NCBI GenBank assembly: GCA_965224285.1
Contig: OZ245043.1
Span: forward strand, 2,666,001-2,730,000
Source: JAJCYK01 sp965224285
GTDB taxonomy: Bacteria; Bacteroidota; Bacteroidia; Cytophagales; Cyclobacteriaceae
DNA: 64,000 bases
Direction: 5' to 3'
Under the pieces are notes generated by a model. It was given only the letters and a program-made list of their open reading frames with translations. It was not told the DNA's origin and did not search any database. Position 1 is the first letter of the stretch, and every line of letters begins with the position of its first letter. Position numbers and translations under genes: made by a program. Positions 33,740 through 42,931 of the stretch are shown here, piece by piece.

Positions 33740-36136
33740 ATGTTAGTTGTAAAAAGAGACGGTCGAAGAGAATCAGTTAAATTCGACAAGATCACCTCTC
33801 GTATTGAAAAACTCAGTTACGGACTGGATAGAAATTATGTAGAACCGGTGGATATTGCCAAGAAAGTTATCTCAGGCATATATGATGGCGTTACCACCGT
33901 GGAATTGGATAACCTGGCAGCAGAAACCGCCGCATCCCTCACTACCCAACACCCGGATTATGCCAAATTAGCCGCCAGGATCGCCATATCCAATCTCCAT
34001 AAAGTTACCAGTAAGTCCTTCTCCAATACCATGAAAAGGCTCTATACCTATGTAGATCCTATAACCGGTGTAAATGCCCCTTTAGTCTCTAAAGAAATCT
34101 ATGGTATTGTCAAGAAGAATGCCGCCTTGTTGGACTCCAGCATTATTTACGACCGCGATTTTAGCTACGATTATTTCGGCTTTAAAACACTGGAGCGTTC
34201 CTATCTGATGAAAATCGACGGCCGCATTGTAGAGCGTCCGCAGCACATGTTAATGCGAGTAGCAGTTGGCATTCACGGAGAGGATATAGAGGCAGCAATT
34301 GAGACCTATAATTTGTTATCGGAGAAATGGTTCACCCATGCCACCCCTACTCTATTTAATGCCGGCACCCCCAAACCACAGTTGTCTTCCTGCTTTCTGC
34401 TTACTATGAAAGATGACAGCATTGATGGTATTTACGATACCCTTAAACAATGCGCTAAGATATCCCAATCTGCCGGAGGTATCGGATTGAGTATCCACCA
34501 TATCAGGGCTAAGGGAAGCTACATTAAAGGCACCGGAGGCACTTCCAACGGCATAGTTCCCATGCTGCGCAATTATGATATGACCGCAAGGTACGTAGAC
34601 CAGGGTGGAGGGAAGCGCAAAGGAAGTTTTGCCATATACCTGGAACCCTGGCATGCCGATATATTCAGCTTCCTGGATTTGAAAAAGAACCACGGTAAGG
34701 AAGAGTTGCGGGCAAGGGACCTGTTTTATGCCTTATGGGTGCCTGATCTATTTATGAAAAGGGTGGAACAAAATGAAATGTGGTCACTATTCTGCCCCAA
34801 TGAGGCTCCAGGGTTGGCCGACTGCTATGGTGATGAATTTGAAAAACTTTATCTCAAATACGAAAAGGAAGAAAAATTCCGTAAGCAGGTAAAAGCACAG
34901 GATCTATGGTTTGAGATTCTGGAAGCCCAAATTGAAACCGGCACCCCTTATATGCTTTACAAGGATGCTGCCAATAAAAAATCCAATCAAAAGAATCTGG
35001 GGATCATTAAATCCAGTAACCTCTGTACCGAGATCATTGAGTACACCTCACCTGATGAAGTGGCTGTTTGTAACCTGGCTTCAATTGCCTTGCCAAAATT
35101 CGTTACAGAGGATGGCAACTTTGACCATCAACAGCTTTATGATATCACTTATGTGATCACTAAGAATCTCAATAAGGTCATCGATATTAACTACTATCCG
35201 GTAGAGGAAGCCCGCAACTCCAATATGCGACACCGCCCCATCGGTATCGGGGTACAGGGTCTGGCTGATACTTTTATCAAGCTGCGTATGCCATTTGACT
35301 CTGAAGAAGCTAAAGGTTTAAACCGGGATATCTTTGAAACCATCTATTTTGCTTCCATGTCTGCCTCTAAAGACCTGGCTAAAGCTAATGGCCCATATGA
35401 AACATTTAAGGGATCGCCGGTATCAAAAGGCATTTTCCAATTTGATATGTGGGGTGTGACCCCAGCTTCAAACCGCTGGGATTGGGATAAGCTCAAAAAA
35501 GAGGTTAAGAAACATGGAGTGCGTAATTCCTTGCTATTAGCCCCAATGCCTACTGCTTCTACCTCTCAGATATTGGGCAATAACGAATGCTTCGAACCCT
35601 ATACTTCCAACATTTATACCCGGCGTACTTTAAGCGGGGAGTTCATCGTAGTTAATAAGCACTTACTTAAAGATCTGATTGAACTTGGATTATGGAACAA
35701 TGGTATGAAAAACCGTTTGATTGAGGCTAACGGTTCTATTCAAAAAATTCCTGATATACCTCAGAATATTAAAGATCTCTACAAAACGGTATGGGAAATT
35801 TCCCAGAAAGTGATCATTGAAATGGCTGCAGAACGTGGCGCTTACATTTGCCAAAGCCAAAGTATGAACATCCACATTCAAGATCCCAACTTTGGCAAAA
35901 TGACTTCCATGCACTTCTATGCCTGGAGGATGGGCCTAAAAACCGGTATGTATTATTTGCGATCCAAGGCAGCAACTGATGCCATCAAGTTTACCTTGGA
36001 TAAAGAGGCTATCAATAAGCCTATGGAGGATCAAAAGGAACAAGAGCCCGATCGGGAAATGTCTGTGGTTCAAAAGCAATCGGACATGCAATGCTCCCTG
36101 GACAATCCGGACGAATGCATTGCCTGTGGTAGTTAA
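33740..36136 (+). CDS. nrdA: Ribonucleoside-diphosphate reductase alpha chain (class Ia)
   Basis: 798 residues. It reduces ribonucleotides to deoxyribonucleotides. An ATP-cone (VVKRDGRRESVKFDKIT) at the N-terminus gives dATP feedback control. The catalytic site includes QLSSCFLL (first redox cysteine) and NLCTEIIEYTSPDEVAVCNLASIAL with the radical cysteine and glutamate region; MPTASTSQILGNNECFEP is typical of the eukaryote-like group. The tail ECIACGS carries the shuttle cysteine pair. Downstream hairpin terminators end the transcript. Confidence 0.97.
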   Translation: MLVVKRDGRRESVKFDKITSRIEKLSYGLDRNYVEPVDIAKKVISGIYDGVTTVELDNLAAETAASLTTQHPDYAKLAARIAISNLHKVTSKSFSNTMKRLYTYVDPITGVNAPLVSKEIYGIVKKNAALLDSSIIYDRDFSYDYFGFKTLERSYLMKIDGRIVERPQHMLMRVAVGIHGEDIEAAIETYNLLSEKWFTHATPTLFNAGTPKPQLSSCFLLTMKDDSIDGIYDTLKQCAKISQSAGGIGLSIHHIRAKGSYIKGTGGTSNGIVPMLRNYDMTARYVDQGGGKRKGSFAIYLEPWHADIFSFLDLKKNHGKEELRARDLFYALWVPDLFMKRVEQNEMWSLFCPNEAPGLADCYGDEFEKLYLKYEKEEKFRKQVKAQDLWFEILEAQIETGTPYMLYKDAANKKSNQKNLGIIKSSNLCTEIIEYTSPDEVAVCNLASIALPKFVTEDGNFDHQQLYDITYVITKNLNKVIDINYYPVEEARNSNMRHRPIGIGVQGLADTFIKLRMPFDSEEAKGLNRDIFETIYFASMSASKDLAKANGPYETFKGSPVSKGIFQFDMWGVTPASNRWDWDKLKKEVKKHGVRNSLLLAPMPTASTSQILGNNECFEPYTSNIYTRRTLSGEFIVVNKHLLKDLIELGLWNNGMKNRLIEANGSIQKIPDIPQNIKDLYKTVWEISQKVIIEMAAERGAYICQSQSMNIHIQDPNFGKMTSMHFYAWRMGLKTGMYYLRSKAATDAIKFTLDKEAINKPMEDQKEQEPDREMSVVQKQSDMQCSLDNPDECIACGS

Positions 36137-36193
36137 AAAGCAAAATCTACTGAAGAAGTTTAGTCCACTTAGCTAACACTAAACACTAGACGA

Positions 36194-36232
36194 AAAAAGC
36201 CCTGACGAAATCGCCAGGGCTTTCTCTTTAAA
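36194..36232. terminator. Bidirectional-looking terminator after nrdA
   Basis: AAAGCCCTGACG and CGCCAGGGCTTT pair with a single A-C mismatch around a short loop. TTTCTCTTT follows on the plus strand and a run of six T on the minus strand, so it may stop transcripts from both sides. Confidence 0.7.
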
Positions 36233-36301
36233 TCAGGGAACAACTGATCAACGGGTTATCTATAAGACGCACTATTTTTAAAAATGGTTGGCAACCAATA
36301 A

Positions 36302-36337
36302 AAAAGTTAAAAAAAACCCGGACAAATGACCGGGTTT
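36302..36337 (-). terminator. Terminator of the BON-LysM gene
   Basis: On the minus strand AAACCCGG, an 8-base loop and CCGGGTTT form a perfect stem followed by a long T-rich tail. It begins 8 bases after the stop of the gene at 36345. Confidence 0.85.
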
Positions 36338-36344
36338 AGACTTT

Positions 36345-36818
36345 TTAATTGTTCAGGTTTGGTATTCTTAATACCTGCCCCGGATAGATCAGGTCGGGAT
36401 CCTTAAGCATGGGCTTGTTGGCTTCAAAGATAACATTGTATTTTTGAGCATCTCCATAATGTGTCTGGGCAATTTTACTTAAATAATCACCTTTCTGTAC
36501 AGTGTAATAGGTAGCTTCAGGTTCTTTATTGAGTACCTCAATTTGATTATCCACCTGCGCTATACCATTTACATTTCCCACTGCTAATACTGCCTTTTCA
36601 GCTACCTCTTGAGTTTCTGCTTTTCCTCTTATGGTTGCTACACTGGCGTTGTATTTAACGTCCAGATCCTGAATAGGAATATTCATTTGACGGACCACGT
36701 TTTCCAGAGCTGCTGATGCCTTGGCGTTAGCCTCCTCTCTCTTTTCTGCTTTTTCTTCAGCATCTTCTCTTCCGAAAATCTTGGCTCCGGCTCCTTTGAT
36801 AAAATCTATTAATCCCAT
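36345..36818 (-). CDS. BON and LysM domain protein (Kbp/YgaU-like)
   Basis: 157 residues. A short N-terminus (MGLIDFIKGAGAKIFG) and a charged helix lead to a BON domain (about 40-100; VKYNASVATIRGKAETQE, VGNVNGIAQVDNQIEV) and a C-terminal LysM domain (about 105-155; YTVQKGDYLSKIAQTHYGDAQKY, IYPGQVLRIP). The architecture equals E. coli Kbp (YgaU), a cytoplasmic potassium-binding protein. No signal peptide is seen, which supports that comparison over a cell-wall role. Single gene with its own terminator. Confidence 0.9.
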   Translation of the reverse strand: MGLIDFIKGAGAKIFGREDAEEKAEKREEANAKASAALENVVRQMNIPIQDLDVKYNASVATIRGKAETQEVAEKAVLAVGNVNGIAQVDNQIEVLNKEPEATYYTVQKGDYLSKIAQTHYGDAQKYNVIFEANKPMLKDPDLIYPGQVLRIPNLNN

Positions 36819-36913
36819 AATTAAAATAATTTAATGGTTAAAAAACCGTAAGATATGCAATAAGAGGCGATGCACCAATTTTTTTCGACTAATCAGGCCT
36901 CTCTATCGACAGG

Positions 36914-37384
36914 TTAAATGAGGGAGGTAATCCTGGATAAATACTTCTGATCAGTTTCATCGAAATAATCGTTTTGCTCTGAATCCACATCCAAGACCAT
37001 GGCGACTAATCCATTTTTAATTACTGGTATCACTATCTCTGACCTAGAGGCTGGATTACAGGCAATATGACCAGGGAATTTTGTCACATCAGGTACCACT
37101 ATGGCCTCTGCCCGGACCCAACAAGTGCCGCATACCCCTTTGCCTTTACCTATTCTGGTACAAGCAACTGGTCCCTGGAACGGACCTAAAACAAGTTCTT
37201 CCTCCTTTACCAGATAAAAACCCACCCAAAAAAAATCAAATGCCTCCTTTAAGGCCGCAGCTACATTAGCTAGATTAGCAACCTGATCGGATTCACCCTC
37301 AACTAAGCTCGCTATCTGAGGCATCAATGACTCATATTGTGCTGCCTTATCCTGGGATTGATCAATGGTAATTTGTTCGGCCAT
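36914..37384 (-). CDS. msrC: Free methionine-(R)-sulfoxide reductase (GAF domain)
   Basis: 156 residues. One GAF domain that reduces free methionine-R-sulfoxide with thioredoxin. The three cysteines known from E. coli fRMsr are present: C75 (VACTRI), C85 (GKGVCG) and C109 (GHIACNPAS); a fourth, C88, is extra. I take the ATG at 37384; a GTG two codons upstream is possible. The start overlaps the end of ribD by about 23 bases, so translation is probably coupled. Confidence 0.9.
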   Translation of the reverse strand: MAEQITIDQSQDKAAQYESLMPQIASLVEGESDQVANLANVAAALKEAFDFFWVGFYLVKEEELVLGPFQGPVACTRIGKGKGVCGTCWVRAEAIVVPDVTKFPGHIACNPASRSEIVIPVIKNGLVAMVLDVDSEQNDYFDETDQKYLSRITSLI

Positions 37385-38411
37385 ATTCACTATTATGATA
37401 AACCCTTAAAGAATCGCCCGCTATGGCCAGTTCTTCCTGATGAATCTCTGGAATTGTGGGAGCCTCAATGCCCTTGCCAAATTTGGTAGGCGCCACGAAT
37501 ACCCTGGCCTCATCCCATTGATTCCACTCGATGATATTCTTCAACAGCATTCCCCCCCCTTCGATCAACACACTTAAGACCTGGCGATGATAAAGATCGT
37601 TCCACAGATTATTCAAAAATCCGGTTTTGGATAATTTAACTTTTATCCAGTTATCAGTCTCCTCATTTTCCTGATAGTTATACCATATAGTGGGCGTATT
37701 TCCATCGAATAAGTTCAAATCCGTGCTTAGAGAAAGATTTGGGTCCAGCACAAGTCGTAAAGGATTTTTACCCAGCCATTCCCTAGTGGTCAACTTGGGG
37801 TCATCATGGTAAGCCGTGCCACGACCAATCATAATGGCGTCCTCCAGTGAACGATATTTATGTACCAATAACCTCGATTGCCGGTTACTGATCCACTTCG
37901 AATCAAAGTTTTCCTTGGCTATAAATCCATCAGAGGTTTGGGCCCACTTCAAAATTACATAAGGACGTTGCTCCCGATAATAAGTAAAGAATCTACGATT
38001 TAAAAACCAGCCGGAGTTTTCCATTACTCCAGTTTCCACTTCAATGCCCGCTTTCTCCAACTTTGCCTTACCTTTTCCGCTCACTTCAGGATTGGGATCT
38101 TCATTGCAGATGATTACTTTTTTTATTCCCGAATCTATTATTCGGTCCACGCAGGGAGGGGTTTTGCCGTGATGTGAGCATGGTTCCAGGTTAACGAACA
38201 TACTGGCCTCTGGCAATAAATCCGGATCCTTTACTGATTCCAGAGCTACTATTTCGGCGTGGTCTTCACCATATTTTTTGTGATAGCCCTCCCCTATGAT
38301 CTTATTTTGGTGAACTATAACACAACCCACCATAGGATTTGGGCTAACCTGTCCGGCTCCTAAACGCGCCAACTCCAAGGCTCTTTGCATATATATTTCC
38401 TGGGCTTCCAT
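37362..38411 (-). CDS. ribD: Bifunctional riboflavin biosynthesis deaminase/reductase RibD
   Basis: 349 residues. The N-terminal cytidine-deaminase-like domain has H51 and E53 (HAEIVAL) plus C78 and C87 (EPCSHHGKTPPC) for zinc and catalysis; the C-terminal domain from about 150 is the NADPH-dependent uracil reductase (YVILKWAQTSDGFIA). It carries out the second and third steps of riboflavin synthesis from the GTP side. Other rib genes are not adjacent. Divergent from prmC. Confidence 0.94.
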   Translation of the reverse strand: MEAQEIYMQRALELARLGAGQVSPNPMVGCVIVHQNKIIGEGYHKKYGEDHAEIVALESVKDPDLLPEASMFVNLEPCSHHGKTPPCVDRIIDSGIKKVIICNEDPNPEVSGKGKAKLEKAGIEVETGVMENSGWFLNRRFFTYYREQRPYVILKWAQTSDGFIAKENFDSKWISNRQSRLLVHKYRSLEDAIMIGRGTAYHDDPKLTTREWLGKNPLRLVLDPNLSLSTDLNLFDGNTPTIWYNYQENEETDNWIKVKLSKTGFLNNLWNDLYHRQVLSVLIEGGGMLLKNIIEWNQWDEARVFVAPTKFGKGIEAPTIPEIHQEELAIAGDSLRVYHNSEYGRTNYH

Positions 38412-38423
38412 ACCGGTAACTTA

Positions 38424-38431
38424 CAAAGTTA
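38424..38431 (-). promoter_or_regulatory. Predicted -7 box of ribD-msrC
   Basis: TAACTTTG on the minus strand matches TAnnTTTG exactly and ends 12 bases before the ribD start. No clear -33 element. Confidence 0.4.
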
Positions 38432-38456
38432 TATTTTTATCCCATAATTTTCCCCC

Positions 38457-39308
38457 ATGCAAAAATCTGTTCAGGACCTGCAGCAGGAAATGGTTAAAGT
38501 TCTTCATGATCAATATGATCCACAAGAAGGTTCTCAAGTAAGTTTCCTGATTTTGGAGGATGTTCTCGGCATAACCAAGCAGGATCTAATGTTGAATAAA
38601 ATTCTGAATATTGAGCCACATCAACAGTCTCAATTGGATCAAAACATCGATCTCTTAAAACAAAATGTACCTGTACAATACATATTAGGTCATGCTTTCT
38701 TTTATGGCCGGGAATTTAAGGTTGATCCCAAGGTTTTGATACCACGGCCAGAAACGGAGGAATTAGTGCATTGGGTTGTGGAAGATCAAGAAGCTCGGGG
38801 TTTAAAAGTGTTGGATGTGGGTACTGGCAGTGGCTGCATTGCCATCACCCTGGCTTTGGAATTAGATGCCCCAAAAGTTTGGGCACTGGATAATCAACAG
38901 CCAGCGCTGAGGGTAGCCCAGGCCAATTCAACAATTTACCAAGTGCCCGTAAACTTTATCTTACTGGATATAATCAGCAATAAGCCTTCAATTCGAGGTT
39001 TTGATGTTATAATCTCCAATCCTCCCTATGTGCCAATATCAGAAAGGCATGCGCTGAACCTTCGGGTTAAAGATTTCGAACCGGAAGCCGCCCTTTTTGT
39101 GACCGATGAGCAACCTTTACTATATTACCATCGGCTGGCAGAAATAGGTCCGGAACTGATTAAATCCGGCGGATCCCTCTACCTGGAGATCCCTCATAAC
39201 ACCGGGGCCGAGGTCTTAAAATTATTCCAAGTTTCACCGTGGGCTGCGGCCGAATTTAGTCAAGATATCCATGGTCGGGATCGCATGGTAAAAGTCACTC
39301 TGAGATAG
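38457..39308 (+). CDS. prmC: Peptide chain release factor N5-glutamine methyltransferase
   Basis: 283 residues. It methylates the glutamine of the GGQ motif in release factors. An N-terminal helical domain (about 1-85) binds the factor; the methyltransferase domain has VLDVGTGSGCIAI for S-adenosylmethionine and the catalytic NPPYVP. It ends 5 bases before the convergent TonB receptor gene. Confidence 0.94.
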   Translation: MQKSVQDLQQEMVKVLHDQYDPQEGSQVSFLILEDVLGITKQDLMLNKILNIEPHQQSQLDQNIDLLKQNVPVQYILGHAFFYGREFKVDPKVLIPRPETEELVHWVVEDQEARGLKVLDVGTGSGCIAITLALELDAPKVWALDNQQPALRVAQANSTIYQVPVNFILLDIISNKPSIRGFDVIISNPPYVPISERHALNLRVKDFEPEAALFVTDEQPLLYYHRLAEIGPELIKSGGSLYLEIPHNTGAEVLKLFQVSPWAAAEFSQDIHGRDRMVKVTLR

Positions 39309-39313
39309 ACGGA

Positions 39314-41629
39314 CTATCGGTCAAAAGGGAAATTAAGCCTTAAAGTGGCAAAGAAGTGTAAAGGTGCCTGAACCAGATATCCCGGACCGTCAAATATGCC
39401 GTCAAAATCAACATCCACCGGTGCACCATTGGTAAAATATTGTTTATCAAAAAGGTTGTTTACCTGTAGCATCAATTGATGCGTTTTCCAGTTAATAGTG
39501 GCTCCGGCATTTACTACCAGGAATTCAGGCATGGTAAATTGATCCTGATTGGTTAATTCCAGGAATGATTCACTAACATAACGGTTGTTTATATTCAGGT
39601 TTAGATATTTATTTACACGATACTCCAAACGAGCAGTGAAAAGCCACTTAGGGCTGAGAATGGGAGTAACATCGTTAAATTCCTGCTCGCTGCCACCCGG
39701 GCTAAAGCTTTTAACATTGCTTTTCATATAAGTTCCCTGACCACTAAAAGATAATTCATCAGTAGCCAGCCACATCCAGTCTAATTCCAACCCGGTACGA
39801 TAGCTGGTTTCTATGTTTTGGCGCAATTGAACAAAACCTTCCGGGATAAATTCTCCGGTGGGAGCAATTTCATCCTCAAAATCCATATAAAATACATTGA
39901 ACAGGGCTTTCAAACGTGGTAAGGAAATGTTGACCCCCAATTCAAGGTCGTTGACGTATTCGGCACGTACCGACTCCTCTTCTTCTATAGTATCCAAGTT
40001 AAAGGCATTTATGGTAGTAGCACCCAAAATATCAGCCCGGGTGGGTTCTCGACCACTGCGGCCAGCTGATAGAAATAACTGGTAAAAGGGGGAAAGATCA
40101 TAGGCTATACCCACTTTGGGGTTTATAAACAACCAATCCCTCCTAGGGATTCTTACCGTGGATGGGTCTACTCCCTGGCCCTCCAAAAATGTCAGATCAG
40201 GCTCTAGTTCCAGGGTTACAGCCCGCAGTTGCAAATCCAGGTACATCGACCACGGCCCCCACTGTTTTTGTGACTTGGCAAACCAGCTAAATTCTTTTTT
40301 CTGAGAATCATCTTTATAATAGACCGGATCCCCTATAAAGCCTTCTTCATTATCACGGTTAAAAATATAGCCATGTATCCCGGTGCTTAAATCCCAGTCC
40401 GGAGTCAGGTCGGCATTTAACGCAGACATTGCCCCCCAGTGCCGGTTGGTAAGAGGAAAATTTAACCTGGACAAATTGCCTTGATCGTCCTCAAAACCAA
40501 ATGGAAAGTCTCCGCCGGCTCCTCCATAATAAATAGAAGAAGAGAGATTTAGGCTTGGACTGAACTTATGGGTGTGCTGCAGCTGCATTACCTGCTGGCT
40601 AAAATCGTCCTCATCGGTAGGATGCAGATAATTGGTCCTAGGCTCAATCTCGATATCTTCAATCCAAACCGGCAGGTATGCCAGCTCATTTCGAGTGTTA
40701 CCGGCAAGTAGGGTAAGCTTCAGCAGGTCCTTTTCACCAAAATAGCCACCGGAAAAAAACAGGGAGTGACTGCGGGTACCAGAATTAAATTTGTAGCCAT
40801 CGGAATAAGTTTTAGTTGCCCTGGCGGTAAAAGCCCACCTTTGGTTTAGCAATCCGCTGGAATATCCTGCACTGCCCCGGAGACTGCCAAACGACCCGGT
40901 GGTGAGCTGGACCTTGGCTTCGGCGCTGGTATGGTCCAGCTTAAGGGTTTGGTAATTAATTGAGCCGGCGTAAGAGGCGGTGCCATTGGTGCTGGTCCCT
41001 ACACCCCTTTGTACTTGCACTGACTCAATGTTATTGGTAAAATCAGTAAAGTTAGAAAAGAATACTCCCTGATCGATCATGTCGTTGAGTGGCACTCCAT
41101 TCAAGGTAATGTTGATCCTGGTTTGATCTATCCCGCGGAGACGCATCAGGGAATAATTGGCAAAATTAGAGCCTGCCTCGGAGTGAGCCAATATTGAAGG
41201 AACCAGGCGCTCCAAATTCAGCACCGCGTCTTGCCCCCAATACTGAGCCTTAATCTGGGAGCGTTGCAGAGTTGTTTTTACTGTTGGGGCATCTGCAGGA
41301 GCTCGCACCGCTCTTATGATAACTTCCTCCAAAATATTTTGACTGACCATGCCAATTTCCATCGCCTGACCTTTACTCCAGGAAATCTCTTTATCCCGGT
41401 AGCCCACCATACGAATGATCAATGTACCCTGATCTGATTTCAATTTCTCGAAACTAAACCTGCCCTGCTTATCAGCCACTTCAAATTGTGCGCTGCCCAC
41501 AATATTGATCATCGCTCCCTGTAGTGGAACTTTCTCATCCTCATCAATAACTATTCCACTTAGGTCCTGGGCTATAAGCACAGGAGATAACATCATTAAC
41601 AGTAAGGTCTGTTTAACTAGACTTATCAT
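39314..41629 (-). CDS. TonB-dependent receptor under TPP riboswitch control (likely thiamine uptake)
   Basis: 771 residues. Signal peptide (about 1-20, ending LIAQD), a carboxypeptidase-like regulatory domain (about 22-95, GIVIDEDEKVPLQGAMI), a plug domain (about 110-225; MRLRGIDQTRINITLNGVPLND, VQRGVGTSTNGTASY) and a 22-strand barrel with the family's end block FATLRLNF. The TPP riboswitch directly upstream implies that its substrate is thiamine or a precursor, as known for comparable Bacteroidota receptors. Specificity is inferred from regulation, not from residues. Confidence 0.92.
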   Translation of the reverse strand: MISLVKQTLLLMMLSPVLIAQDLSGIVIDEDEKVPLQGAMINIVGSAQFEVADKQGRFSFEKLKSDQGTLIIRMVGYRDKEISWSKGQAMEIGMVSQNILEEVIIRAVRAPADAPTVKTTLQRSQIKAQYWGQDAVLNLERLVPSILAHSEAGSNFANYSLMRLRGIDQTRINITLNGVPLNDMIDQGVFFSNFTDFTNNIESVQVQRGVGTSTNGTASYAGSINYQTLKLDHTSAEAKVQLTTGSFGSLRGSAGYSSGLLNQRWAFTARATKTYSDGYKFNSGTRSHSLFFSGGYFGEKDLLKLTLLAGNTRNELAYLPVWIEDIEIEPRTNYLHPTDEDDFSQQVMQLQHTHKFSPSLNLSSSIYYGGAGGDFPFGFEDDQGNLSRLNFPLTNRHWGAMSALNADLTPDWDLSTGIHGYIFNRDNEEGFIGDPVYYKDDSQKKEFSWFAKSQKQWGPWSMYLDLQLRAVTLELEPDLTFLEGQGVDPSTVRIPRRDWLFINPKVGIAYDLSPFYQLFLSAGRSGREPTRADILGATTINAFNLDTIEEEESVRAEYVNDLELGVNISLPRLKALFNVFYMDFEDEIAPTGEFIPEGFVQLRQNIETSYRTGLELDWMWLATDELSFSGQGTYMKSNVKSFSPGGSEQEFNDVTPILSPKWLFTARLEYRVNKYLNLNINNRYVSESFLELTNQDQFTMPEFLVVNAGATINWKTHQLMLQVNNLFDKQYFTNGAPVDVDFDGIFDGPGYLVQAPLHFFATLRLNFPFDR

Positions 41630-41656
41630 ATTTCCAGATTATTGGTGAAACACACA

Positions 41657-41690
41657 GGAAACTAGGGGTCGTTCCTGTTATTTAGTTTCC
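41657..41690 (-). promoter_or_regulatory. Switching hairpin between TPP aptamer and receptor gene
   Basis: On the minus strand GGAAACTA and TAGTTTCC form a perfect 8-bp stem just after the aptamer. A competing pair CAGGAA/TTCCTG overlaps it. ACTAAA within this segment can also pair with TTTAGT at the 5' side of the aptamer (41789-41794), giving mutually exclusive folds. No U-tract follows, so control is probably not by intrinsic termination. Confidence 0.5.
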
Positions 41691-41780
41691 CCGTCCCTAC
41701 GCCGGCATTACCCGGATCAGGTGCATCACACCTAAGGCATGATTGGGTATAATCTCAGCCTGTAATAGGCACCCCTGTCA
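41690..41780 (-). promoter_or_regulatory. TPP (THI-box) riboswitch
   Basis: Read on the minus strand, AGGGGTGCC, CTGAGA and the segment at 41722-41694, with ACCTGATCCGGGTAATGCC followed by GGCGTAGGGA, match the conserved core of thiamine pyrophosphate riboswitches in order and spacing. It starts a few bases after the stop of the NadR-like kinase gene and ends about 60 bases before the TonB receptor start. In the presence of TPP it should turn the receptor off. Confidence 0.95.
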
Positions 41781-41796
41781 GTAAAGATACTAAATA

Positions 41797-42351
41797 TTAC
41801 GAGTTAAGGCCAGCAAGTATATTCAAAGCCGATTGCAATCTTAGCTTACCCTTACCCTTTACTATGTAAAACGGTACTTTACTGGATTCCAATTCATCCA
41901 AATACCGGGCAAACAGTTCGCTTCGCTGTTGGGGGTGCTCCCGTTGAGCATCGGGCTCCCAGGGTAAATCAGTAGCAGTAAGCAAATAACAGTGATATCG
42001 CTTAAGCGTGATCTGTTCCATAATCCAAGGATCTACCTTACCAAATTTTACTTGGCTCCAAATCTTGATAACCCGTAAATCTGTATCACAGAAAAGCCAT
42101 TCAGGCAGTATTTCCAAATGCTGGGTGGCCAATTCCTCAGCAGCTATCTGACCCTTAGCTATACGCACCAGATCTTGTTGTTGATAAGGCCGGTCCAGTT
42201 GTTCCAGATACTGACGGGCATATTCTTTTACCATGGGGGCGTTAAAATGCTGGGCAAGCTGCTGTGTTAGGGTAGACTTGCCTGTAGATTCAGGACCTAT
42301 GATCACTACCTTTTTCACAAAGCCGGGGTTTGTTGTAACGATCTTTTCCAT
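41797..42351 (-). CDS. NadR-like P-loop kinase
   Basis: 184 residues, single domain. Walker A GPESTGKST is at 19-27; VKEYARQYLEQL and LFCDTDLRVIKIW match the ribosylnicotinamide kinase domain of NadR, without the nucleotidyltransferase or DNA-binding parts. It overlaps pnuC by 37 bases, a common pairing: the kinase traps the imported vitamin by phosphorylation. The substrate may be nicotinamide riboside or, given the TPP riboswitch next door, thiamine; sequence alone does not decide. Confidence 0.85.
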   Translation of the reverse strand: MEKIVTTNPGFVKKVVIIGPESTGKSTLTQQLAQHFNAPMVKEYARQYLEQLDRPYQQQDLVRIAKGQIAAEELATQHLEILPEWLFCDTDLRVIKIWSQVKFGKVDPWIMEQITLKRYHCYLLTATDLPWEPDAQREHPQQRSELFARYLDELESSKVPFYIVKGKGKLRLQSALNILAGLNS

Positions 42352-42926
42352 GACAAATAACCGGCGATGGCCATCCCAATATAAATCAGATAAAGCAGGC
42401 AGTAAAAGTATATACCCTTATTGAAATAGATGCCGGTGGCCAGGATATCCACTACCAACCATAGAATCCAGTTTTCGATTTTCTTGCGAGCGGTGAGCCA
42501 CATAGCTGCAAAGCTGAGCACTGTGGTGGTGCTGTCCCAGTAAGGCAGTGAAGCGTCGGTATAATTTGTCAGGGTAAATCCCCAGAACCACACCCCAATG
42601 ACGGATAAGACCAACAGCCCGATCCAATACTTTAGACCTATAGTAGTAACGGGTACCTCTACCTCAGTGGACTTTTTGCCATTGACCCAGTAGTACCAAC
42701 CATAAATATTCATGACAAGAAAAAAGATATGCAACACAAAGTCGGCATAGAGCTTTTCTTGATAGAATACTACTAAAGAAACCAGTACATAGGCGATTCC
42801 CAGGGGCCAGGTCAACACGTGTCGCAGGATTAAAAAGAAAACACACAGCAGACCGAATAAGAATCCCAGAAATTCCAGGATCTGCATATTGACCGCATAA
42901 TGGGTGATCTCGCGGAGAAGGTCCAT
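42315..42926 (-). CDS. PnuC family vitamin transporter (PnuC or PnuT)
   Basis: 203 residues with seven or eight membrane helices. LTWPLGIAYVLVSLVVFYQEKLYADF and NWILWLVVDILATGIYFNKGIYFY are the two conserved PnuC blocks. PnuC proteins carry nicotinamide riboside, and the PnuT subgroup carries thiamine by facilitated diffusion. Gene order here is pnuC, kinase, TPP riboswitch, TonB receptor. The start at 42926 sits 5 bases after a perfect -7 box, so its message may be leaderless. It is divergent from guaB. Confidence 0.88.
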   Translation of the reverse strand: MDLLREITHYAVNMQILEFLGFLFGLLCVFFLILRHVLTWPLGIAYVLVSLVVFYQEKLYADFVLHIFFLVMNIYGWYYWVNGKKSTEVEVPVTTIGLKYWIGLLVLSVIGVWFWGFTLTNYTDASLPYWDSTTTVLSFAAMWLTARKKIENWILWLVVDILATGIYFNKGIYFYCLLYLIYIGMAIAGYLSWKRSLQQTPAL

Positions 42927-42931
42927 AAGGG

